NCBI GenBank assembly: GCA_958295735.1
Contig: OY282369.1
Coordinates: 1,844,161 to 1,908,160 of the forward strand
Reading direction: 5' to 3'
Length of the DNA stretch: 64,000 nt
Source: an uncultured Candidatus Cenarchaeum sp.
GTDB lineage: Archaea > Thermoproteota > Nitrososphaeria > Nitrososphaerales > Nitrosopumilaceae
Positions 15,609 through 23,260 of this stretch are shown piece by piece. A program made the position numbers and the translations under genes. Below the pieces are notes generated by a model that did not search any database, was not told the DNA's origin, and saw only the letters and a list, made by a program, of their open reading frames with translations. How positions within the stretch are numbered: the stretch's first letter is position 1; each line of letters begins with the position of its first letter.

Positions 15609-16103
15609 ATGCAGGCCAACCCGAGGCGCGTGGGCCGGTGCGCCATAAGGCGCGTCGAGCCGGGAGACCTCATACCGGTGATAGAGATAAACCTGAGGAC
15701 GCTGCCGGAGCACTATTCGGACTACTTTTACGAGAGCCTGCTGGCCGAGATGCCGGAGGCGTTCCTCCTGGCCGACATGGCCGGCCGGCCGGCCGGGTAC
15801 ATCATGTGCAAGACCGAGTACGGCTTTTCCAACTTCAAGCGGCTGGGATTCGTCAAAAAGGGGCACTTGGTGTCCGTGGCCGTCTTGCCGGATCTGAGGC
15901 GGCAGGGGATCGGCACGGCGCTGGTGGAGGAGGCGATGGCCGGCGTGCGGTCCAGGAAGTGCGTGGAGTTCTACCTGGAAGTGCGGTGCAGCAACAACGA
16001 GGCGGTCGGCATGTACGACAGGATGGGGTTCTCCACGCGCCAGAAGCTCAAGTCGTACTACCGCGACGGCGAGGACGCCTACCTCATGGCCATAGAGACC
16101 TGA
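15609..16103 (+). CDS. rimI: GNAT-family N-acetyltransferase (RimI/Ard1-like)
   Basis: 164-residue acetyltransferase. The acetyl-CoA binding motif appears as VSVAVLPDLRRQGIGTALVE (V-x-x-x-x-R-x-x-G-x-G/A), and the C-terminal strand-helix reads LEVRCSNNEAVGMYDRMGF, as in archaeal N-terminal protein acetyltransferases. A TATA-like GATAAGTTT is centred 26 bases before ATG 15609. The promoter region is shared with the divergent LarA-like gene (starts 86 bases apart). Protein N-terminal acetylation is the family role; the substrate range is not visible. Confidence 0.88.
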   Translation: MQANPRRVGRCAIRRVEPGDLIPVIEINLRTLPEHYSDYFYESLLAEMPEAFLLADMAGRPAGYIMCKTEYGFSNFKRLGFVKKGHLVSVAVLPDLRRQGIGTALVEEAMAGVRSRKCVEFYLEVRCSNNEAVGMYDRMGFSTRQKLKSYYRDGEDAYLMAIET

Positions 16104-16183
16104 CGCCGGAACCCGCCCCCCCGCGGCGGCCCGGCCGCCCCCGGCAAGGGGGCCGACGGCCAATGGCGGCACGGCGCCGGAAT

Positions 16184-16314
16184 CCCCCCCGCGGCGGGCG
16201 CGCTGCCCCGAAAGCGGCGATCCCCCCCGCGGCGGGCGCGCTGCCCCGAAAGCGGCGATCCCCCCCGCGGCGGGCGCGCTGCCCCGAAAGCGGCGATCCC
16301 CCCCGCGGCAGCGC
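16184..16314. repeat. 38-bp tandem repeat, about 3.5 copies
   Basis: The unit contains CCCCCCCGCGGCGGGCGCGC followed by TGCCCCGAAAGCGGCGAT. Three near-identical copies and a partial lie between the acetyltransferase and the small membrane protein. Confidence 0.85.
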
Positions 16315-16384
16315 CTCGTGCAAAAACAAGTATGCCCCCGCGGCTGAACAGTTAATACGTGACCCGGGCGATGGGGCACGTACG

Positions 16385-16606
16385 ATGGACGGGCGCAAGG
16401 CTGCGGGGGTCGCGATATTCGCGCTCTGCATGGCCGGCTTCGTGGCGTACGCGTACCTGCTCATGATGTCCGAGTGGAGTCCGATCGTGCTGCAGCTGTC
16501 GGTGCTGATGATCGTCGGCGGGGTGCTGGGGGTCGTCTCGTGGATAGGCTATTCGATGGCCACGACGCGGCCGGCGCGCTCGTCCGTGGTGGCCGAGGAC
16601 GCGTAG
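16385..16606 (+). CDS. Small two-helix membrane protein
   Basis: 73 residues with two hydrophobic segments (about residues 8-28 and 37-58) and a short basic then acidic tail (TTRPARSSVVAEDA). The sequence resembles a small membrane protein family conserved among ammonia-oxidising archaea. Function unknown. A TATA-like GTTAATACG lies 30 bases upstream of ATG 16385. Its 3' end overlaps the convergent Trm5-like gene by 58 bases. Confidence 0.68.
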   Translation: MDGRKAAGVAIFALCMAGFVAYAYLLMMSEWSPIVLQLSVLMIVGGVLGVVSWIGYSMATTRPARSSVVAEDA

Positions 16607-17454
16607 GGCGCCGCGGGGCCTCCGCCGGGCGGGGCGGTCCTGGCATCGACCACCGTCTGGTAGTAGCGCGGCCCGACGGCCCTCACCGTCCTGGAGAAGA
16701 GGATCTCCGAGCCGGCGGGGCCCACCTCCGCGTAGTGCAGCTCGGAGAGCTTGCGGGCGGCCCCCTTGGACGGGGCCCCCACGTGCGAATAGTAGTGTAT
16801 GGTGCCGCCCCCCCTGGTGGCCTCGGCGGCCGCCCCGAGGAACCGGTCGGAGTCCTCCGGCAGCGGCATGAGCGTCCTGTCCGAGGCGCCGCGCAGCCGG
16901 GCGCGCACCACCTCGGCCGCATCGCCGCAGATCGAGATCACGGTGCCCTTCGTCTTGTTCCTTTCCGCGTTTATCCCGCACAGCCTCGCCGCCTCGGGGT
17001 TCGAGTCTATGCTGTACACGGTGCACCTGCTCCTCCTGGCGGCCGCGAGGGAGAACGCCCCCACCCCGCCGAACATGTTCACTATGGTCTCGCCGTCCCC
17101 CGCCAGCTCCGCTATGCGGAGCCTCTCGGCCGAGAGCCTAGGCGTGAAAAAGACGCGGGCCACGTCGACCGCCATCCTGCAGCCGTTCTCCACGTACTCC
17201 GTGACGGTGCAGTCCTCGCCGGCCAGCAGCTCCAGCCCCCTGGTCCGGTAGTCTCCCCGCACGTCGGTGGCCTGGCGGTACACCGACCTGGCCGGCTTGA
17301 CCGCATCGAGCAGGGCGCGGCCTATGGCGGCCCCGCGGCCGGCCAGCTCTTCGGGCACCCTCACCACTATGATGCCGCCTATCTGGTCGAAGGAGGAGAA
17401 CAGGGCGGCGCGCTCCCCCGCGGTGAGGACGCCGGCCAGCGCCCTGCTGAGCAT
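16549..17454 (-). CDS. trm5: Trm5/Met-10-like tRNA methyltransferase
   Basis: Class I SAM-dependent methyltransferase, probably m1G37 (Trm5) or a wybutosine-pathway relative. In 301 residues: N-terminal IGGIIVVRVPEEL (about 28-40); the family segment TEYVENGCRMAVDVARVFFTP (about 85-105, no longer than 21 residues); SAM motif IVNMFGGVGAFSLAAA; and acidic motif YSIDSNPEAARLCGINAERN. The ATG lies 5 bases after the ABCE1 stop, so the two are an operon. The last 30 residues are a low-complexity tail that overlaps the convergent small membrane protein gene. Confidence 0.83.
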   Translation of the reverse strand: MLSRALAGVLTAGERAALFSSFDQIGGIIVVRVPEELAGRGAAIGRALLDAVKPARSVYRQATDVRGDYRTRGLELLAGEDCTVTEYVENGCRMAVDVARVFFTPRLSAERLRIAELAGDGETIVNMFGGVGAFSLAAARRSRCTVYSIDSNPEAARLCGINAERNKTKGTVISICGDAAEVVRARLRGASDRTLMPLPEDSDRFLGAAAEATRGGGTIHYYSHVGAPSKGAARKLSELHYAEVGPAGSEILFSRTVRAVGPRYYQTVVDARTAPPGGGPAAPYASSATTDERAGRVVAIE

Positions 17455-17459
17455 CCTGG

Positions 17460-19277
17460 TCAATCGCGGTAGTAGTACCTGCCGGCCCGCTTTTGTTCCT
17501 TGTCCAGCCTGCTTCCGGCCTTGTTGACCCTCGGCCTGCCCGAGCGCTCGTCGCGCCTGAACGTCATGCCCAGCGACCCGAGGAAGGCGTTCATGGCCCC
17601 GGACTTGGGCATGGGGGGCGAGGCCCTGCCCGACTTGCCCGGCTCGCCCCCGAACACGACCATCGAGTCCGAGACCAGGTCCACGAGCTGCACGTCGTGG
17701 TCTATTATCACGACGGCCCTGCCGTGCGAGCGGGCGAACTTCTGGACGAACCTGGCCAGGGCTATGCGGTCCTCCACGTCCATGAACGCCGATGGCTCGT
17801 CCAGGGCGTAGGCCCCCGCGTCGCGCAGCAGGCACGCGCACACGGCGACCTTCTGCAACTCGCCGCCGGACAGGCCGCTGAGCGGCCTCTCGTACAGCCT
17901 CTTCACGCCCATGTGGTCCACGACCTGCTCCTCCTTGAGGCTCCCCTCCACGGGGGCGCCGGCGGCCCCGTCCAGCAGCGCGGCCACAGTCGCATCCGAG
18001 TCGCCCCGCAGGTACTGCGGCTTGTACGATATGCTGGCCGCCTTGCGGACGGGATCCGAGCCGGGGCCCGGCTCCTCGACCCCGGCCAGCATCTTCATCA
18101 TGGTGGTCTTGCCCAGCGAGTTGGCGCCGACCACCCCGACGACCTCGCCCTTCCTGACCGCGCCCGCCCCCACCTCCAGCGAGAACCCCGGGTAGGACTT
18201 TTTCAGCGCGCCGTACGAGAGGGCCTCGTCGGCGGCCCCGAACTGGTCGCCCCCGCCGCCGGCCTGGGACGAGGTGGCGCCCAGCGCGGCGCGCCTGTCC
18301 CTGAACCTGACGTTCTCGGCGGGCAGGTACCCGTCCAGGAACGCGTTTATCCCCACCTTCGTGGACATGACGCCCGAGGCTATCCCGTACGCCGCCGGCT
18401 CGCCGTACAGCACGTCCACGCGGTCGCTGAGGTAGTCCAGCAGGGTCATGTCGTGCTCGACGACCATCACGCTCTTGCCCTCCGCGGCCAGGCCGCGGAT
18501 CACCCTCGCCACGGCGGCCCTCTGGAACGCGTCGTTGTACGAGGACGGCTCGTCGAAAAAGTAATAGTCCGCGTCGCGGGCCGCCGCCGCCGCCACCGCG
18601 GTGCGCTGCAGCTCCCCGCCGCTCATCTCGCCGAGCCGCCGGCCGGCCGCGGCCCCCGCCAGGCCCAGCTCCTCCATGAGCTCCCCGCCCCTGCCCCTCT
18701 CGTCGTACCTTTCCACGAGCTCGGCCCCCGTCCCTCCGAACGCCGACGCTATGCCGCGCACCTGCTGCGGCTTTATGGACGCCCTGGCGCGGCCGTCCCT
18801 GACCGCCTCGAAATGGGCGCCCGTCTCGGTCCCCGCGTAGCGCCGCACCACCTCGTCCCATCCCGGCCCCTCGCCCTCGCCGTACCTGCCTAGGTTGGGC
18901 CGCAGGGAGCCCGACAGTATGTTCACTATGGTGCTCTTCCCCGTGCCGTTGCGCCCTATGAGCCCGACCACCTCGCCCTTCCTGGGGGACGGGAGCCTGT
19001 ACAGCCTGAACGAGTTGGGGCCGTACTGGTGCACCTTTTCCGCGGCCATCTCGGCCGCGAGGTTGACCACCGTGATGGCATCGAACGGGCAGACCTTCAC
19101 GCATATGCCGCACCCGTTGCACAAGTCCTCGTCGATGCGGGCCTTGGCGTCCCCGTCCTCCTCCAGCGCGATGCAGTCGGATCCCGTCTTGTTCACGGGG
19201 CAGTACTTTACGCACTCGAGGCCGCATTTCCTGGGCTGGCAGTCGTCCTTGTCCAGCACCGCGACCCGGTGCGTCAT
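17460..19277 (-). CDS. abce1: ABCE1 (RLI) ribosome-recycling ATPase
   Basis: Splits 70S-type archaeal ribosomes after termination. The 605-residue protein has two N-terminal 4Fe-4S motifs (CGLECVKYCPVNKTG and CNGCGICVKVCPFDAI). It has two ABC domains: Walker A GRNGTGKST with signature MSGGELQR, then Walker A GANSLGKTT with signature LSGGELQK, and Walker B/D-loop ALDEPSAFMDVEDR. ATG 19277 (MTHRVAVLDKDDC) matches the family start and has a TATA box (GGTATAAGG) 25 bases upstream. Longer in-frame upstream sequence is low complexity and excluded. Confidence 0.97.
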   Translation of the reverse strand: MTHRVAVLDKDDCQPRKCGLECVKYCPVNKTGSDCIALEEDGDAKARIDEDLCNGCGICVKVCPFDAITVVNLAAEMAAEKVHQYGPNSFRLYRLPSPRKGEVVGLIGRNGTGKSTIVNILSGSLRPNLGRYGEGEGPGWDEVVRRYAGTETGAHFEAVRDGRARASIKPQQVRGIASAFGGTGAELVERYDERGRGGELMEELGLAGAAAGRRLGEMSGGELQRTAVAAAAARDADYYFFDEPSSYNDAFQRAAVARVIRGLAAEGKSVMVVEHDMTLLDYLSDRVDVLYGEPAAYGIASGVMSTKVGINAFLDGYLPAENVRFRDRRAALGATSSQAGGGGDQFGAADEALSYGALKKSYPGFSLEVGAGAVRKGEVVGVVGANSLGKTTMMKMLAGVEEPGPGSDPVRKAASISYKPQYLRGDSDATVAALLDGAAGAPVEGSLKEEQVVDHMGVKRLYERPLSGLSGGELQKVAVCACLLRDAGAYALDEPSAFMDVEDRIALARFVQKFARSHGRAVVIIDHDVQLVDLVSDSMVVFGGEPGKSGRASPPMPKSGAMNAFLGSLGMTFRRDERSGRPRVNKAGSRLDKEQKRAGRYYYRD

Positions 19278-19349
19278 GGGCGCCCGCCCGCCCGTTACCT
19301 TATACCTCTTTGTATGGGCGGGGCGCGCGGGGCCGCGCGCGCGCCGGCC

Positions 19350-19391
19350 GCGGGCGCGAAAACGGCCCCGCCGATCCGGATTCGCGCCCGC
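19350..19391. repeat. Dispersed repeat family 2 copy (near-perfect palindrome ends)
   Basis: GCGGGCGCGAA (19350-19360) is the exact inverted complement of TTCGCGCCCGC (19381-19391), enclosing the family core with CCGCCGATCCGGA. The best-preserved copy of this family in the window. Confidence 0.75.
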
Positions 19392-19584
19392 GGGCCGGGG
19401 GCGGCCGGCCCCGCGCGGCGGGGCGCGCCGCATCCCCGAGGCCGCCCCGCGCGGCGGGCCGCGGGCGCGCCGGCGCCGCGCCGGGAGCCCTGGGCATCCG
19501 CCCGCCGCGCAGGCCTGGAGGGCGGAGGGGCGGCAGCCCGCGGGCGCGCTCCGGGCGCCCGCTCCCGCGCGGGGCCCGCGCGCT

Positions 19585-19595
19585 ACATTAATAGA
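19585..19595 (+). promoter_or_regulatory. TATA box of 5S rRNA
   Basis: ACATTAATAGA centred near 19590, about 27 bases before the 5S 5' end. Confidence 0.65.
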
Positions 19596-19616
19596 TGGCA
19601 GCGCGGGCGGCCGCGC

Positions 19617-19734
19617 AAGCCGGCCATAGCGTCAGGGCGCGACCCAACCCCGTTCCGAACTTGGAAGTCAAACCTGGCGTCGCTGTTGTGCTACTAAGAT
19701 GCGAGAGCTCTTGGGAAGCAACAGTGCTGGCATC
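19617..19734 (+). rRNA. rrf: 5S ribosomal RNA
   Basis: Helix I is formed by GCCGGC (19619-19624) and GCTGGC (19726-19731). The conserved core CCGTTCCGAACTTGGAAGTC and the loop D/E region GATGCGAGAGCTCTTGGGAA are present. About 118 bases, the usual length. It is unlinked to the 16S-23S operon 20 kb away, as is usual in this phylum, and has its own promoter. Ends are approximate. Confidence 0.93.
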
Positions 19735-20240
19735 TTCCAATCATCTGCCGCGGGCCCGGCCGCCGTCCCGCCCTGCTGTGCCGGCGGTTCCCGCGCGCCC
19801 GCGTACGGCAACGGTCGCCCGATGCGCGCAGCCCTTGCCAGCGCCACGGACACTCCTCGACCGCGGGGCGGCGCCGGTCCCCGAGCCGGGCCCGGCCGCG
19901 GCGGCGGCAACGGGGGCCCGGCCCCCGATCACTTTCGGGCGCCGTTGCGGACGCCCCCGTGCCTTCTGGCCAGGATCGGTCCTGTTGCCAGCAGGGGGGT
20001 GCCGTGGAGCGCTTGCGGGACAGAATTGGTGCGAGTGGCGTAGCTGGAAAAGCCCGCTTCCGTGACCGATTCGGGCGCCCGCATCTGCGCCACGGCCCAC
20101 ACGAGATCGCTCACCGCGACGGCGACCGGCAGGCTGTACGAAAGTCCCGACGCGAAGATCAGGCCTAAACCCAAATAAAAAAGGGAGGAGCGCACACCGC
20201 CGCTCGATCCCACAAGCATCCCGCTTCCCAGACAGCACGC
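19735..20240. other. 500-bp region without an assigned gene
   Basis: No convincing coding gene. A minus-strand frame at 19929-20219 (96 codons, two hydrophobic stretches) has low third-position G+C compared with all neighbours, so it is doubtful. The region has several strong inverted repeats (for example GGGGGCCGGGCCCCCG read on the minus strand) and TTTTTTATTT near 20180, which could be a minus-strand TATA box. A structured RNA (RNase P or SRP RNA) was considered, but the diagnostic motifs were not found in a consistent order. Confidence 0.35.
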
Positions 20241-20277
20241 GTGAAAGGACTATAAGCGCTGCACGCCGCCGCCGGGC

Positions 20278-20412
20278 GTGTCAGCGGGCAGGTGCGCCGT
20301 GTGCGGGGAGGAGTTCGGGGACGATGCGCGGTTCCTCAACCACATGATGGAGCGGCACGGGTTCAGGAACCCCGGCGCGGGGACGCCCGACCGGAACAGC
20401 CGCGGGTACTGA
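20278..20412 (+). CDS. 44-residue C2H2-type zinc-finger protein
   Basis: GTG start at 20278. The frame reads MSAGRCAVCGEEFGDDAR, then FLNHMMERHGFRNPG, and ends in SRGY before TGA. One C2H2 finger is evident (C-x2-C, then H-x4-H). A TATA box (ACTATAAGCG, about 20249-20258) is 25 bases upstream, giving a leaderless transcript. Similar one-finger proteins are common in archaea; function unknown, probably a small nucleic-acid or protein binder. It converges with the aminopeptidase gene 10 bases downstream. Confidence 0.78.
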   Translation: MSAGRCAVCGEEFGDDARFLNHMMERHGFRNPGAGTPDRNSRGY

Positions 20413-20422
20413 GCGGCCCTTC

Positions 20423-21916
20423 CTAGCGACCCGCGACCCGCGACCTGAGGTACTCCAGCACCAGCCTGACCCCGAACCCCGTGGCCCCCTTCGGGTTGTA
20501 CGGCCTCTTCCTGGTGGCCTCCTGCGTCCAGGCGGTGCCGGCTATGTCCAGGTGCGCCCACGGCGTGTCGCCGACGGCCCCCCTGAGGAACGCGGCGGCG
20601 GTGATGGCCCCCGCCGCCCTTCCGGCCCCGACGTTCTTCACGTCGGCCACGTCCGACTTTATCATGTCCATGTGGTCGTCGTTCAGGGGCAGGCGCCACA
20701 CCTCCTCGCCTGTCCTGGATCCCGCCCCGGCGATCCCGGAGGCCAGCGAGTCGTCGTTGCTCACCATGCCGGCCACGTTGGCGCCGAGGGCCACCACGCA
20801 CGCGCCGGTCAGCGTGGCCAGGTCGATCATGGCCGCCGGCCTGTACTTGGCCGCGCCGTACGCCAGCGCGTCTGCCAGTATCAGCCTGCCCTCGGCATCC
20901 GTGTTCACTATCTCGGCCGTCCTCCCGCCGTACAACTCCACCACGTCGCCCGGCCTGTACGCGCCGCCCCCGGGCATGTTCTCCACGGACGGGACCAGCC
21001 CCACCAGGTTGACGGGGAGGCGCATGCGGGCAGCCGCGCTCACTATCCCTATCACCGCGCAGCCGCCGGCCTTGTCGAACTTCATCTCGTCCATCCTGGC
21101 TCCCGGCTTCAGCGATATGCCCCCCGTGTCGAACGTCACCGCCTTGCCGACCAGCACCACCGGCCTCCCTGCCCTGCCCGCGCCGGAATGCTCCATGACG
21201 GCCAGCCTCGGCCCGTTCCTGCTGCCGCCGCCGACGGCGAGGATGCCGCCGAACCCGCGGCTCTCCAGCTCGGCGCCCTTCAGCACCGAGCAGCGCAGCT
21301 TGCCCGCCTTTCCGCCGCCCCGCGCGCACGCCTTCCTGGCCTGCGAGGCCACCTCGGCGGGGGGGCACGCGTTGGGCGGCATGTTGGCCACGTCGCGCGC
21401 CAGGATCGTCCCGCCCGCGGCGGCCTCGGCGATCCGGACCGCGTCCAGGACGGCGGCGGCCCTCGGCGCCATCACGTCCATCGCGGCCGGCGCTGCCTTC
21501 TCCTTCCTGCTCCTGAACCTGTCGAAGGCGTACAGGGCCAGCGCCGCGCCCTGCACCACGGCCGCCGCGCCGGCCGCCGCGTCAGCTCCCCCGGGGACGG
21601 CGGCGGCGAACCTCGGCAGCCCCATCTCGCGAACCGCCTTGGCGGCGCTCCCCGCGGCCGACATGAGCGCATCCGCGCCCGCCGGCCCGGCGCCCGTCCC
21701 CGCCACCACCACGGCGCCGGCCGGGGCGGTGTCGAGCGACTCGATCACGCGGACGGCGCCGGCCCTGCCGCCGACCCTCTCCGCCGCCGCCTCGACGGCC
21801 TCCTCCAGCTTGGGGCCCCCTGCCGCGTAGCCCGCGGCGCCGCCCTCCGGAACGAACAGGCACAGGGCCGGCGTCCTCTTGCGGGCGGGCGGGGTGGAGT
21901 CGACGGCGATCTTCAT
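20423..21916 (-). CDS. pepA: Leucyl aminopeptidase (M17)
   Basis: Two-metal cytosolic aminopeptidase. The C-terminal catalytic domain shows the metal-binding segments VGKAVTFDTGGISLKPG, MKFDKAGGCAV and NTDAEGRLILADALAY, the hallmark of M17. The N-terminal 150 residues are the variable M17 N-domain, here Ala-rich. ATG 21916 (MKIAVDSTPP) is chosen over ATG 21934 because the TATA box (CCTATAACC, centred near 21944) is 28 bases from the former but only 10 from the latter. The product is 497 residues, the usual length. Confidence 0.95.
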   Translation of the reverse strand: MKIAVDSTPPARKRTPALCLFVPEGGAAGYAAGGPKLEEAVEAAAERVGGRAGAVRVIESLDTAPAGAVVVAGTGAGPAGADALMSAAGSAAKAVREMGLPRFAAAVPGGADAAAGAAAVVQGAALALYAFDRFRSRKEKAAPAAMDVMAPRAAAVLDAVRIAEAAAGGTILARDVANMPPNACPPAEVASQARKACARGGGKAGKLRCSVLKGAELESRGFGGILAVGGGSRNGPRLAVMEHSGAGRAGRPVVLVGKAVTFDTGGISLKPGARMDEMKFDKAGGCAVIGIVSAAARMRLPVNLVGLVPSVENMPGGGAYRPGDVVELYGGRTAEIVNTDAEGRLILADALAYGAAKYRPAAMIDLATLTGACVVALGANVAGMVSNDDSLASGIAGAGSRTGEEVWRLPLNDDHMDMIKSDVADVKNVGAGRAAGAITAAAFLRGAVGDTPWAHLDIAGTAWTQEATRKRPYNPKGATGFGVRLVLEYLRSRVAGR

Positions 21917-21997
21917 GCCGCTCCCCTCAGGCATCCGGGTTATAGGTCTACGGCGCGGCTCCGGGCCCGCCCGCCCCCCACGGCCGCGGGGCCCCCC

Positions 21998-22455
21998 GCC
22001 CGCGCGCCTGAGGGGGGTATACTAGTTTTGGGACAACACGCCCCCCGCCCGCGCGCCTGAGGGGGGTGTACTAGTTTTGGGACAACACGCCCCCGCCCGC
22101 GCGCCTGAGGGGGGGGGGGGTGTACTAGTTTTGGGACAACACGCCCCCGCCCGCGCGCCTGAGGGGGGGGGGGGTGTACTAGTTTTGGGACAACACGCCC
22201 CCGCCCGCGCGCCTGAGGGGGGGGGGTGTACTAGTTTTGGGACAACACGCCCCCCGCCCGCGCGCCTGAGGGGGGGGGAGGGGGTATACTAGTTTTGGGA
22301 CAACACGCCCCCCGCCCGCGCGCCTGAGGGGGGGAGGGGGTATACTAGTTTTGGGACAACACGCCCCCCGCCCGCGCGCCTGAGGGGGGGAGGGGGTATA
22401 CTAGTTTTGGGACTACGCTGGGGGGTGTACTGGTTTTGGGACTACACGCCGCCCG
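21998..22455. repeat. ~50-60-bp tandem repeat with variable G tracts, about 9 copies
   Basis: Each unit reads CGCCCGCGCGCCTGA, then a run of G, then TATACTAGTTTTGGGACAAC (or TGTACTAG) and ACGCCC. The G run varies from 6 to at least 11 and in later copies is split by an A. The last copy is degenerate (TGTACTGGTTTTGGGACTAC). The C-rich and G-rich ends can pair as a hairpin. Copies carry a TATA-like TATACTAG. The array lies upstream of both pepA and the zinc-ribbon gene. Confidence 0.9.
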
Positions 22456-22517
22456 CGCCTACCGCCGCGCTCTAATACGGGGGCGCCGTCCGCCGCGCGT
22501 GGGGGGAGACGCGGGCA

Positions 22518-22811
22518 GTGGCTAGGACCAGGAGGGCCAACCGCTACTGCGTGGACTGCGGGGCGAGGCTCACGTACCACTCGCTACTCTCCAACCCGCG
22601 CGCGCCCAACGAGCACAGGACGCTGGTGTATTCCTGCATAGACTGCACCAGGGCCCTGGGAAGGCCAAAGATGCTGGCGATCCGCCGCCGCCGCTCGGAG
22701 GATCCGCTCGGGGACCTGGAGGCCGAGGCGGCCAGGCAGCGCGCCAGGCGGCCCCGCCGCCGGCCCGGCAGGCCCCCCGCCGCGGGGGGCGGGGGCGCGC
22801 CCGGCGGCTAG
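22518..22811 (+). CDS. Small zinc-ribbon protein
   Basis: 97 residues from GTG 22518. Zinc knuckles: CVDCGARL near residue 10 and CIDC near 40, followed by a basic Arg/Pro-rich tail of about 35 residues that ends in Gly/Ala. A TATA-like CTCTAATACG (22470-22479) is about 43 bases upstream, so a short leader is likely. Function unknown. Its stop overlaps the convergent JAMM gene by 4 bases. Confidence 0.65.
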   Translation: MARTRRANRYCVDCGARLTYHSLLSNPRAPNEHRTLVYSCIDCTRALGRPKMLAIRRRRSEDPLGDLEAEAARQRARRPRRRPGRPPAAGGGGAPGG

Positions 22812-23236
22812 CCGTCGGCGACGACCAGCCTTATCCTGTCGCCGCCGCTGTTCCAGGCGTATATGTCGCCCTCCCCGTACGGCGCCTTCACGATGAGCGA
22901 TATGAGGCCGAAAAAGTTGTTCAGGTCGGTCAGGGAGGGCCTGGCCGACCCGCTCGGGTGCGAGTGGACTATCCCCACGTAGCTCATGTCGAGGGGGAGG
23001 AAGCTGTGCGGGAACCCCGCGAAGGTGGGGCCCGTCTCTGAGAACGGCGGGATGACCAGCCCGTCCACCGCGACGTCCCCCCGCCTCGCCCTGCCCTTCA
23101 GCACCAGGATCCCCTCGTTCGGGTGCTTCATCTTGCAGAAGGACAGTATGCCGTCGCGCGCCTCCCTGGTTATGGAGACTACCCTCCCCGAGTCGTCCCT
23201 CTTTTTCCTCCCGCCCAGCCCGAACAGCCCCGCCAT
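22808..23236 (-). CDS. JAMM/MPN-domain metalloprotease
   Basis: 142 residues with a complete JAMM motif: upstream Glu in HPNEGILVLKG, and H-x-H-x7-S-x2-D as HSHPSGSARPSLTD. In archaea JAMM proteins remove ubiquitin-like SAMP modifiers; that role is inferred from family. ATG 23236 has its own TATA-like TTCTTAAGG about 29 bases upstream, lying over the 3' end of the coiled-coil gene. The two genes sit 24 bases apart on the same strand. Confidence 0.85.
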   Translation of the reverse strand: MAGLFGLGGRKKRDDSGRVVSITREARDGILSFCKMKHPNEGILVLKGRARRGDVAVDGLVIPPFSETGPTFAGFPHSFLPLDMSYVGIVHSHPSGSARPSLTDLNNFFGLISLIVKAPYGEGDIYAWNSGGDRIRLVVADG

Positions 23237-23260
23237 GCGACGGCGCCCGCGGGGCCGCCC

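Noticed and set aside
16549-19227. Single 892-codon frame joining the ABCE1 region to the methyltransferase
   Set aside because: The upstream part is a shifted frame inside ABCE1; ABCE1 itself is intact in another frame and the methyltransferase has its own ATG 5 bases after the ABCE1 stop, so there is no fusion.
19740-20180. RNase P RNA
   Set aside because: ACAGAATT and GAAAGTCC resemble conserved RNase P segments, but on the plus strand they occur in the reverse of the expected order and the predicted P4 pairing overlaps the wrong bases. A covariance-model search would be needed.
19929-20219. 96-codon minus-strand membrane protein
   Set aside because: Third codon positions are far less G+C-rich than in all neighbouring genes, and no similarity was recognised.
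21998-22455. Possible CRISPR array
   Set aside because: Intervals between the repeated segments are the same sequence with different G-run lengths, not unique spacers, and no cas genes are present.
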